A stretch of 42,416 bases of DNA from Cudoniella acicularis (lineage: Eukaryota; Ascomycota; Leotiomycetes; Helotiales; Helotiaceae): NCBI GenBank assembly GCA_013054445.1, contig JAAMPI010000347.1, positions 1 through 42,416 on the forward strand, written 5' to 3'. The stretch's first letter is position 1, and each line of letters begins with the position of its first letter. The notes under the pieces are model-generated. The model was not told where the DNA came from, ran no database searches, and saw nothing but the letters and a program-made list of their open reading frames with translations. The position numbers and the translations under genes are program-made. Below, piece after piece: positions 33,174-42,416 of the stretch.

Positions 33174-36030
33174 ATGAAACCACAACTCCTCAGGACCATC
33201 AATCAGGTAATGAGTGTATTGACCATAAGAAGGGGCTGTCTATCATGGCAGCGAAGCCTTCGCGCTCAAGCACTCCAACGAACAAATCAATGGGGTCTCT
33301 ATAATATATGGCAAAGATCGTCCCATCACGCTACCCACCATGAACCCAGTGTTGACAAAACGCGAAACATTGGCATCATTGCCCATATCGATGCTGTAAG
33401 CTCTCACATCTGCAGCCTTGATAATCAGATGAAGACTAATTAATATGCAGGGTAAAACAACAACAACTGAGCGTATGCTCTATTACAGTGGCTACACTCG
33501 TAGAATAGGAAGTATGACACGACCATAATATTTCTACACTTTTACTGATTGCATTTCTATTCTATTTCCATGAATTCTTTTGTCTCGAATTCCTGATCTG
33601 CTCCTTAATTGTTTTAAATTTAAGTCGAAAGCCACTCTATAGACAAGATCATTTCATTGCACTTCTGACTTTTCTCCTGTAGATGTTGATGAAGGATCAA
33701 CTGTAACGGATTTTCTTCCAGCGGAACGAGCTCGCGGAATCACCATTCAGTCTTCTGCCGTAACTTTTCAATGGCCACCATTGACAGAAAGTTCCGCCGA
33801 TCAGATAAACCAACCGAGATCGCACGTATCACATACTATCAATCTCATTGACACTCCTGGACATGCCGACTTTACCTTTGAAGTACTTCGATCATTACGG
33901 ATCCTCGATGGTGCGGTATGTATTCTCGACGGTGTTGCTGGCGTAGAAGCCCAAACGGAAAAAGTCTGGGCCCAGGCAAACAGATACAGCATTCCGAGAA
34001 TTGTGTTCGTTAACAAACTTGACCGAGATGGCGCTGCCTTTGAGAGGACTGTAAGGGAAGTCGGTACTAGACTTCGAGGCTGGCCAGCTGTTTGTCAAAT
34101 ACCCTGGTGGGAAGGGGGTAATGGTAGATTTATCGGTGTCGGAGATGTCATCAACCTATGTGGATTAGAGTGGAAGGAGGGTGGAGACGGGAAAAGTATC
34201 CAAACATCCAGTCTAGAAGAATTGGCACAGAAAGACAGCAACTTACGAACCGAACTTCTGAAAGCACGGGCTGCTTTGGTTGAAGCTCTTTGCGGATTTG
34301 ATGACAAGTTGTTGGAAACTTGGATGGAATACGGCGACGACGCTTCAAAAATACCCCCGCAGGCCATCAGAGATAGTCTGAGACGGTGTATCCTTCCTGG
34401 ATCGGGACGTCTGATTCCTGTGTTTGCTGGAGCTAGTTTCAGAAATATCGGAGTCCAACCTCTCCTAGACGCAGTCAACGACTATCTTCCGAATCCACTC
34501 GAACGGCCGGATCCAGAAATCACTTTGGGTAATCAAGAATGCACCATCTCGGATCTTCTTCATGGTAAACTCCCAACGGTTGCGAGCGCCAATAAAAAGT
34601 TGGTGAAAAAGATGCATTCTCCCAAGGCTTTAGCTGCCCAAGTCGAAGCTTGCGCTTTAGCATTTAAGGTTGTGAATGATCCAAAACGTGGGGTCCTAGT
34701 CTACATACGCGTGTATTCGGGTTCTGTCAAAAGGAACGCTGCATTATGGAATACAAACCTTCACGTTACGGAAAGAGCGCAGAGACTTCTGCAGATGCAA
34801 GCGTCCGATGCTGTAGAAATACAACATATCGCCGCTGGACAAATTGGTGTCATTTCTGGTCTGAAGTATGCCCGAACAGGTGATACTTTGGTGTCATATC
34901 CTGGAAGTAACGTCAAGGTTGGGCCTCCAGCCCCCCTTAACAGTCTTCAATTGCGACCTATAGATGTTCCTCCGCCAGTTTTCTTCGCAGCAATCGAACC
35001 AAATAGCCTCAGTGAAGAGAAAAACGTTCATGAAGTTCTACAGATGTTGCTTAGAGAAGATCCCAGCTTACATGTCAACGTTGACGAAGAGTCAGGGCAA
35101 ATGCTATTGAGTGGTATGGGAGAACTTCATCTTGAAATTGCCCGAGATCGGCTTGTGAATGATTTCAAGGCCAAAGCAATCATGGGGAATATTGAGATTA
35201 GCTACCGCGAAAGCGTCTTGTCACCTACAGCACCACACCAATACATGTTCGACCGCGATGTTGCCGGGAAGAAGGGTAGAGCCGGATGCAAAGCTAGTGT
35301 TGAGCCTATCGATCAATTTTCAAATCCATCGACAACCACTCATACAGTCGAGCGCGATGGCAATCAGATCACCATTCGAGTATTAGGTTGCTTGGATGTG
35401 GACCCTGAAGAGAATCAATTCTTGCCTCCGGAATTACCACTATCTGCAGTACAAACGGCACTTATCAATGGAGCAGTAGCAGCTCTGGCTCGAGGTCCTC
35501 GCCGTGAATTCCCTCTACATGATAGTCATGCCATCATCACATTCGACCCTAAACGAGACCTATTTGGCAGCGAAACCTCGCCCGCAGCGCTGTCATCAGC
35601 ATCAAGATTAGCAGTAAAGGCAGCACTTCAAGAAGCTTTCGATACCAACAATATTGGGTTGATGGAACCGGTGATGAACGTCGTCATTAGCTGCAACGAA
35701 GCATCCCTTGGATCCATCGTCCACGATATATCTTCTGCGCGAGGGGGACATGTCATGTCACTGGAGAGTGACGGCAATGATGATCCACACGATGATATGC
35801 CAGCAATCGATATCAACAAAATCTATGCTCCTGGTGACCCCTTTGTGTCGGGTAGCATTAATCAGGCTGCTGGCCCAGGTCAACAACGGCAGGTTACTGC
35901 TAGGGTTCCTTTAAAGGAGATGGTGGGGTACTTGAAACATTTGAGGAGTTTGACAGGGGGCAGGGGAACTTTTGTTATGAGTGTTGATAAATTTGAGAGA
36001 CTTTCTGGCCCGAGAGAGAAGGCGGTATAA
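33174..36030 (+). CDS. MEF2: mitochondrial elongation factor G 2 (ribosome-releasing factor 2)
   Basis: GTPase that, with mitochondrial ribosome recycling factor, splits post-termination ribosomes in the matrix. Exons 33174-33395, 33451-33511 and 33683-36030, giving 876 aa; introns of 55 and 171 nt. The N-terminal 55 residues are basic and hydroxylated with no acidic run, as in a mitochondrial targeting sequence. The GTPase domain starts [12 protein letters not shown]; the P-loop continues GKTTTTER in exon 2, so intron 1 (phase 0) falls inside the G1 motif. Switch I is [12 protein letters not shown]3 is DTPGH at 151-155 and G4 is NKLD at 205-208. Domains II-V follow, with [15 protein letters not shown] and a C-terminal [23 protein letters not shown]2 rather than EF-G1 is judged from the [15 protein letters not shown] segment and overall layout. 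Divergent from VPS17. Confidence 0.92.
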
Positions 36031-38518
36031 TGGCGTGAGATTGCTGGATAGATGTACTATTAGGAAAAGTTCTGGGCATTAACGGATAATACTTTAGTGA
36101 GTTACAGTACACTGGTTCAATACAAGATTTAGAAGAAATAGATGTAAATTCATCCAGGCCTCTCTCGCTAAATCCAAATCTCCAAGAGCCAGCTTCGGAC
36201 CCGTGATCTCCATTGTCTTCAAGCCACCATTTCCTCAAAACACCGACAATAGTCACAATACGATCGATCATGCTTCAACCAACACCGCTCCTCAAGTATT
36301 TCAACAACTAGGATTCTGTTATGGGCAGTTTCCAAATTGCATCTCTATCATCGCTCTTCTTCCTTCGCTCTCCTTGCCCCATTTCCTTCAACCTAAAACT
36401 GAACCAGTTGTGCATTATTCATTGTATTTTTCTCTTGTTCCACTGTCCTGACGTCAAATCCCCTTTCACCTCACTCAAATTCCAAAAATTATTATGCTCT
36501 ATCGAAATGGATTGTGATTTTAGCTCAATACCCCTTTTGCTTGAAGTTGCCACAACATAACAACCTGCTCAGTAATCAGCAAGATCAACACAACCTCCTA
36601 GATTACAGTGAAGGTGAGGAATCACTCTGTATTTTTTCAAAGCTGAATCAAGTTTTTTAATATAAGATGAATGTAGATATGCAAATGTTACAATCAAGTG
36701 TCAGAATGGCAAAACACCAGACGTAAATAAGATCAACGTGTTTCATCGCATCACGCCGCTCTTCTAGCACATGCAAAATGAGGTTTGCAATTCAAGCAAC
36801 ATACGAGAACATGTGATGTATTCCTCTTCGGAAATCTCTTATTGACCGGGAATGACTCCTGTGCCACAAAATAATCGATATTCAAAAACTGTAGAAAGAA
36901 GGTTGATTTTGTTTTTCCTAACTGAACAAACACAGAAAATTCATAGCCTCAGATGTAAGAGACGCATAATACAAAGTAAGAAATTCAAACAAAAGGATGG
37001 GGACATAGTCCTATGTATCTCTCTGCCATTATTCATCTCGAGGAAGCACTTCCTTAAATCGAACCATAGCTTGATGGCACCTGTTTCTTGAATCGAAACT
37101 AAGGGCAGGAAAAGTGATTGTTCATGTTGGAATAAAGAATATTTAGATAACACGTCGAGGCTTATTCTAAACGGTGGAAAAGTTGCTGTTATGTCTTCAG
37201 ATATCGATTCCCTATACTTCAAGAAGATTCACGTTCAAAAAGAAAAAGAGGATAAGATACATCGAGAATTATTCAAGAATAAAATTGATAGTGTTTATTA
37301 CCCAACTAATACCCAATACCCATCAAAATGACTCGAAATTGTAAGCATATTTCTCTTCACATCCCCAAATCCGAGTAAAAGCCTTCCTTGGACACGGTGA
37401 TTGATCACTTGACACATGTATCATATCTGTTCTAATGTTTTCTAAATTACTTCTCTACCCCCCATATCTCTCTACTAGTTTCCGGAGTGTACACGAAAGA
37501 ACTGTTGAAAGAGAAACTGCTTTAAAATAAAACCAAATAATTAACACTGCATATCTTCAAACACCATTCTCTGTATAGCCGCTTAAGTTTTCCCCCTCTC
37601 ATTTTTCCATTCTAAAAAAAAATGGCACGCTAAGCAGCCAAGAGAGAAGAAAGCACTAGTCGCTACATATCTCTCTATCCTTTCTAACACTAGCAAAAAT
37701 ACTTGACACTGTATAAATGCTTAACCTATAAAGCAGATTAGACAAATCGTAAGTGTTGATTGATGTGCTGAATATTCAAGAGAAAATGTAGCACGCTTTA
37801 CTTACTCCACAATTGAGATAGTAAGCCTCTTCCCTGAAAACCCTCATCATGTTTGTTCTGACTTCTTACTACCTACTCAATCAGGTATTTCTGAGTGCCG
37901 GGCCCCTAGGTAATCCATCAAACGTAATAACACCACAGTAGCAAAATTACTCCGCTTCGTTGAATAGAAATTATACACCGGATATTGATTTAAACAAAGA
38001 ACTCTGTAGACTACTCAACATTTCTAAATCATTATCCTACTATAGGTATATTACCTTTTTTAAAAACCTCATTCAGATTTTCATTTGTCCCTGGCGCTCA
38101 GGAAATACTGGACCACGTACTAACCAAGTACTGCCCAAGCATGAAAAAGCAGCTACGATTAGACTCCATGTTCACGAGTAGGTCTTCAAAGAAAGGGGAG
38201 ATCAAAAGTTGGATTTTTGAAGGGGGGTTTTGTATTTAGCCTGGTTTTATCTGTCATCTGTAGACAAATCTACCTACAGACAGATTTTCCAAGCTCTTAT
38301 TCATCCTAACCGTCATCATTTAAGTGAAGTATCGTGTAAAAAGAAAGGGGAAACATTGTGTCTTCAACCAATCCGCCTATATGTGTACGTAAGTACTGTA
38401 CAGGAGAACATTAGAACCCAAGCTCCGCTATCCACCTTCTGAACCATTCGCCACCATCGTTGCTTCTTCGTCCGCTCTTTAATGCAGATGCACAAGTACC
38501 AAAAGCATGAGAACAGAT
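36031..38518. other. AT-rich gene desert between convergent genes
   Basis: About 2.5 kb of AT-rich sequence between two convergent stop codons. Frames are short, stop-dense and without coding character. I found no B-box-like tRNA signal, no transposase and no obvious repeats. It could be an old degraded insertion, but nothing recognisable remains. Confidence 0.5.
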
Positions 38519-40512
38519 TTACGAAATAACAACGATATCGGCGTTCAGATCCATCGAGTTCGCGCGCGAAATGACGGCTTCCATTACAGCATCCTCTTCC
38601 ATAACCACAGCTTCGTTGATGATGCGGGCTGCAGCTTCTGCCAAAGGATTTTTGACAGTCTCAGCATGTGCCTCGCCAACATTCAGCGGAGCCTGTGGTA
38701 CAGGATCGTTGATAACTGCAGCGTCTGCCTTTTCAACGCTTGGAGCTTGTGCCGCGGGGTTGATGACAACCTCAGCGTTTGCTGCGTTGATAGTGCCCAC
38801 AGGGGCCTCTGCCATAGCGGCAGCAGCTTCAGTTTTTCCATCGTTGCCAGCACCGATAGATCCTTGTGTGTTGACCTTTCCATCATCGCCAGTACCAATA
38901 GACCTTTGTATGTTGATTTTTTCACCATCACTATGCTCTCCACCCACGCCCAAAGGAGCTTGTGAGGGAGACTCGTCAGCCACGGGAACATTTTCTCTGC
39001 TGATCGAATCCTGTTGCTCACCTTTGTCGAGAATCTTGCAATCTTCGTCATCGGAATCGCCTGTCAGGTCAATGACATTCTGTGGAGTTTTTGGTCGCTT
39101 TCGTCGCTTCTCATCTTCATCTTCGTCATCGGAGATCAAGTCAATAACCACTCGGCCTGTAGGAAGTTTTCGGGATCGAAAGTTGTAGTGATCTTGAATT
39201 TGTTGACTTCGCCGATGGGTGAAGCTGTCCCGGATTGGAAGCGCATGATTTACGAGCGCCGGCGCCAATTGAGGATTAACACGTGCTGGACGTGGAGGCG
39301 GAGGCGGTCTGGGTTGGATGTTCGCCATAGACAGTCGAACCATACCTTCCACACGGTTTAGCTGGCGTTTGTAGACTCGCTCGACTAGGTTGGGGACTGT
39401 GAATTCTTTAAGAGGCTTCTCGATTACCTTGCACAATGACTCTTCGTCTTGTGTAGCCAGAGCGTCTCGTACATGAATCAACTTATTCTCGCGAAGGTCG
39501 TCACCTAGCCCTTGAGCTAGGCAAATAGCATCCGTAAGCATGTTCTTGATGGCACCTACATGCGCCCGACTGCGATGAACAGCAGTATGCCTAATGTATC
39601 GCACTCGGGTGAGGAGACGACTGATGTCTTCATTTGGCAGGAAATGAACAGCATATTTCGGGATCGTATGGTGTCTCAGGGCATCCATCCACATACTGAG
39701 CTCCCCAGCTTCCGGTGATTCCCAACCTTTGGACTTCAGGAGGTCAGGAGCATGCATCTTCGCAAAATAGAAGCAGGCTTCCTCAAGGAGGTTCTGGATA
39801 TCGGTCAACAAAGCATGCTGGGTCTTGTATTGCAAGTAGACTGGATTCTGCACTTGACGGAGCTCGTCCACGTATACGTTTGGGTGCAAAGGCGCCATTG
39901 GTTCGTGCGATTCTGGTTGCGCCGTCGGGGTCAGGGAGTCTGAGGTCAGGAAAGGGGAGATCGACGCTTGAAGGTCAGAGGGTGTGCTTGTACGTACCGA
40001 GATTCCGGCGTGGATGTCGATGTGTCGAAGTTAATCTTAATCTCGATATCCGCACCGCCGCTACTCGACGAATCTGAGATCAGAAAAAGGGAAGATCGAC
40101 GCGTGAAGGTGAGAAGGCGTACGTACCAAGATTCCGGCGTGGATGTCGATGCGTTGAGAATTTAATCTCGATATCCGCACAGCCGCTAGTCAGGGAATCT
40201 GAGGTCAGAGAAAAGGGAGATTGACGCGCGAGAGTGAATGTGATAAGGCATACGTACCAGGTTCCGGCGCGGAAGTCGGTATGTCGAAGTCGATCTCGAG
40301 CTCGATATCCGCACCACTACAAGTCAAAGAACATGATGTAGATGGATGGGTCGAGAAGATCTTGATGTCCGCACCACCGCTGGTGCAGGACACTGAGAAA
40401 GCAAGGTTCAATCCGTCCGGCCGATTGGTTGCTCTTTCCAAAAGAGAAAGAGTCAAAGGGAAAGTGCGATGTACAAGAGTATTTACTTTCCTAAGCGGAA
40501 CCAAGTTGGCAT
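38519..40512 (-). CDS. uncharacterised protein with SUMO-interaction-like motifs; duplicated 5' exons
   Basis: The main exon 39939-38519 is open from an acceptor CCTCAG and contains an ATG at 39898 (459 aa from there). The N-terminal 180 residues look folded: an all-helical region with RYIRHTAVHR, whose R103-x4-H108 recalls the HEPN RxxxxH motif. The middle has a polyproline stretch, then two acidic-flanked hydrophobic cores typical of SUMO-interaction motifs, VVIDLISDDED (250-260) and NVIDLTGDSDDED (274-286). The tail is Ala/Glu-rich and quasi-repetitive. Upstream, good splice sites support further exons: A 40512-40487 (MPTWFRLGK start), B 40316-40258, optional C 40198-40127 (72 nt, in frame) and D 40073-39998 (76 nt, breaks frame). 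A+B+main gives 501 aa and A+B+C+main 525 aa. The function is unknown. Confidence 0.65.
39940..40330 (-). repeat. tandem repeat of an exon+intron unit (~118-134 nt, three copies)
   Basis: Three diverged head-to-tail units, 39940-40073, 40074-40198 and 40199 to about 40330, plus a partial fourth toward 40393. Each unit carries, on the minus strand, a (T/G)G-GTACGT donor, a pyrimidine-rich intron of 53-59 nt ending CTGAYCTCAG, and an exon with GTGCGGATATCGAG (ADIE in frame). This repeats a whole exon-intron module, not a plain minisatellite. Confidence 0.75.
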
Positions 40513-40631
40513 CGCTTCAACAACCACAGCCACGCTAGCAGAAATTCACCTCTAAGTCACCAGGTCACATGACTCTGAGAACTAGATATTGAGAACCGAC
40601 ATTGAATTTGGGGGATTCCTTCCTTAACTAG

Positions 40632-41190
40632 AAAATTACACGCAATGGCGCAGCCTTTCGAGGACGCATCCACAGCAAGCTCTTGCCGCAAAAAACGCCC
40701 CTTTAGAAGTTTGGAGAATTCGAGGCCTTCTACAACAAGCAAGAGAGGTCGAGCTTCGAAGAGAGCGCGATCCTTCCAATTCCCACACTGACGGGACTTC
40801 CAAACAGCAAACGAACCAACACGAATTGACATACAATGACGCGCTCATTATCGACTCTCTCTCGCTAACTCGAGCAACAAAGTTGGGCAAGCTTCTTGGA
40901 GATTGTTGCGAGCCTCAACCATCAAGCGCCTCGCCCTCGTTGGCAGAAGCCTACCCGGTCCAGTTTTTCGCGAGGGCCGTGGATTTCGTGAAAATTACTA
41001 AAGGCTACTGGCGGTTGAGGTACTCACAGTAGGACGATAACCTACAAATATCGCAGTCATTGGTCTCTTTTCGCTTAATAAAGGTGAGTGATTTTGCTCC
41101 TGTGATGAATTCTTAACACTGCCTATGTAGGTTGAATATGGAGTGCGGCCGTTAGCAAAAATCCAATTGAGTATCGACCTCGATTGTTGA
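40632..41190 (+). CDS. uncharacterised small protein, 5' end unresolved
   Basis: An open frame ending at 40987 joins two short exons: 41033-41083 (45-nt intron, acceptor CACAGTAG) and 41131-41190 (47-nt intron, donor GTGAGT, branch CTTAAC, acceptor ATGTAG). The end reads DDNLQISQSLVSFRLIK then VEYGVRPLAKIQLSIDLDC. Upstream the frame reads APLEVWRIRGLLQQAREVELRRER and EAYPVQFFARAVDF, with good coding character, and stays open back to a strong acceptor CTTAACTAG at 40631. No ATG lies in this frame. The ATG at 40645 (MAQPFEDAST) is one base out of phase, so there is either a one-base indel or a missed first exon. Retaining the first intron gives an in-frame TAG. The family is unknown; the main-exon neighbour is divergent at about 120 nt. 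Confidence 0.55.
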
Positions 41191-41328
41191 CCTGGATTTT
41201 TGCAGAAGGTAACCATCAATATACGTACCAAAATTCCGAGTTGCTTTGTACGGCTGAGCTATTTTAGCATGAATTATGGAAGTTCTTTGGCAGACGAATC
41301 CTTTGCAAAAGAGAAACCTTCCAACCAC

Positions 41329-42186
41329 TTATAATTTGGTGTTGGGCTTCAATGTGCCAGTCTTGCTATGGGGAATTGGAACTACCTCTTGGAGGATTTC
41401 CTGAACATGGGGCCACAGAAGGGTTGTGAGCGAGTGTCGCATTCCGTCAATGACTCGACATTCGAGGCTGGCAATACCTTGACCCCGATCCTTGAAACTC
41501 TCGAGCAACCGTCGCCATACACGAAGTATTTCCTGAGGTACGAAGACGTCGTTCTTTCCGTGAAGAAGGAAGAACTTCGTCTGCTTGCTCCAACTACCCT
41601 CAAGACTATTCTCCTGTTGCATTCTGATAACGGATTGTAGTGGGGTAGCAGAGAACCCTGCGTACGATATGATGGCGCCCAATTCGGAAGCCAACCCCCT
41701 GGTTAGAATGAACAACGTTAAAATCGAAGCGCCTTGGCTATCGCCCAAGAATACGATCCTGTTGGTAGGCGTGCCATTCGCAACCTCTGTGCGTATCAAA
41801 TCCTCGAAATAGTCCAAGGACAAGTTCATATCGTCCTCATTTCTTCCCGGTTGTCCAATTTCAACTGCTTGATCAGGATCGAGTGGATTACCAGGCGGTG
41901 GTATGGGGGTGGCTATGTTATACCAAACGTTCTTGTCCATTGAGGGATGTATGTTGGGCAGGGCCTCTGGAATGATAACCTTGACATGTTGGAGCAAGGG
42001 AGATTGGTGTACGTGATGAGCGACCGATAGTTGGTTGGGAGGTTTAGAATTAAACTGGGAGGCAAAAAAATTATACCCATGAATGAAGATAAGGGTTGCC
42101 GGTGCGTTCTCGGAAGGCTTCGGAGGCGCTATCACAATTGGAGGGCTCCTGAACGCAGCAGGATTGCGAGATCTGGTAAAGCCCAT
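41329..42186 (-). CDS. acyl-protein thioesterase / carboxylesterase-like alpha/beta hydrolase
   Basis: Phospholipase/carboxylesterase (Abhydrolase_2) family, which includes acyl-protein thioesterases that remove palmitate from proteins. One exon, 285 aa from the ATG at 42186 (MGFTRSRNP); the frame is open 19 more codons upstream without an ATG, so an upstream exon is possible. The core starts ATLIFIHGYNF (oxyanion loop). The nucleophile is Ser150 in GDSQG (family usually GFSQG), Asp213 is in HGKNDVFVP and His251 in GMRHSL. The sequence VWYNIATP is in the usual place of the family's WFD block. An unusual N-proximal segment (PPNQLSVAHHVHQSPLLQHV) replaces the common GD/GxxW stretch. The protein ends LKPNTKL with no lipidation signal, so it is probably cytosolic. 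The exact substrate is unknown. Convergent with the gene at 40632-41190. Confidence 0.82.
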   Translation of the reverse strand: MGFTRSRNPAAFRSPPIVIAPPKPSENAPATLIFIHGYNFFASQFNSKPPNQLSVAHHVHQSPLLQHVKVIIPEALPNIHPSMDKNVWYNIATPIPPPGNPLDPDQAVEIGQPGRNEDDMNLSLDYFEDLIRTEVANGTPTNRIVFLGDSQGASILTLFILTRGLASELGAIISYAGFSATPLQSVIRMQQENSLEGSWSKQTKFFLLHGKNDVFVPQEILRVWRRLLESFKDRGQGIASLECRVIDGMRHSLTTLLWPHVQEILQEVVPIPHSKTGTLKPNTKL

Positions 42187-42416
42187 GTCGAAATGCAGCC
42201 TCGATGGCGTATCAATCGGCGAATCGACGGCAGGGATTGACAAGGCAATGGGAATGCGTTCAACGAGCAGTGGTGAAGCCGGAGGCTACTAGGCTTCGAG
42301 AAGGGTCAAGCGTGTTTCCTCGTTCCCGAGGCTCTTGTCACCGCGCTCATGGGATTTGCCAAAATATGGGGAGCTCGCAGTACATTTGGAATGGGGATAT
42401 TAGCAGGACGGTGGGT
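42187..42416. other. window end, upstream of the hydrolase
   Basis: This is the 5' flank of the hydrolase. The frame remains open to about 42291, so an extra upstream exon could start here or beyond the window. I see nothing else. Confidence 0.35.

Noticed and set aside
38571..39188. 205-codon plus-strand frame opposite the SIM protein
   Set aside because: It is a Ser/Ala/Thr-rich mirror of the Ala/Glu-rich repetitive tail encoded on the minus strand, so a shadow frame.

Overview
The window is nuclear DNA of a filamentous ascomycete (Pezizomycotina). Its protein-coding genes carry short introns of about 45-170 nt with GTRNGT-type donors, CTRAY branch points and YAG acceptors. Its gene set is typically fungal (THO2, MET2, COP9 subunit 6, VPS17, MEF2, a SYLF protein), and several lineage-specific hypothetical proteins look like those of Leotiomycetes. 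That class assignment is an impression from residue patterns and was not computed.

Left part (1-13.2 kb): THO2, an mRNA-export subunit of about 2407 aa on the minus strand, is divergent from MET2 (homoserine O-acetyltransferase). MET2 converges on a three-exon minus-strand gene for a Delta7-sterol reductase of the DHCR7 family, an unusual enzyme for an ergosterol-making fungus. A 2.9 kb gene-poor stretch with microsatellites follows.

Middle (16-28.7 kb): a SYLF-domain protein with a long acidic tail, a 90-aa membrane-anchored protein, an AT-rich stretch holding an intron-split tRNA-like locus, a small Cys-rich protein, a large uncharacterised protein whose conserved module is at the C-terminus, COP9 signalosome subunit 6, and a zinc-dependent polyol-type dehydrogenase with a Ser/acidic insert.

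Right part (30.9-42.4 kb): VPS17 (retromer sorting nexin, reading frame broken near its C-terminus) is divergent from MEF2 (mitochondrial EF-G2). A 2.5 kb AT-rich desert follows, then an uncharacterised protein with two SUMO-interaction-like motifs. The 5' part of that gene holds tandemly duplicated exon+intron units. Next come a small gene with very short introns and an acyl-protein-thioesterase-like hydrolase.

The genes are mostly unrelated housekeeping functions, and no biosynthetic cluster is visible. The strongest candidates for something new are the tandem exon-intron cassette at 39.94-40.32 kb, the tRNA-Phe-like gene with a roughly 100-nt intron at 20.67-20.85 kb, and the fungal DHCR7 homologue. 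All exon coordinates were derived by hand from splice signals and frame, with no transcript evidence.
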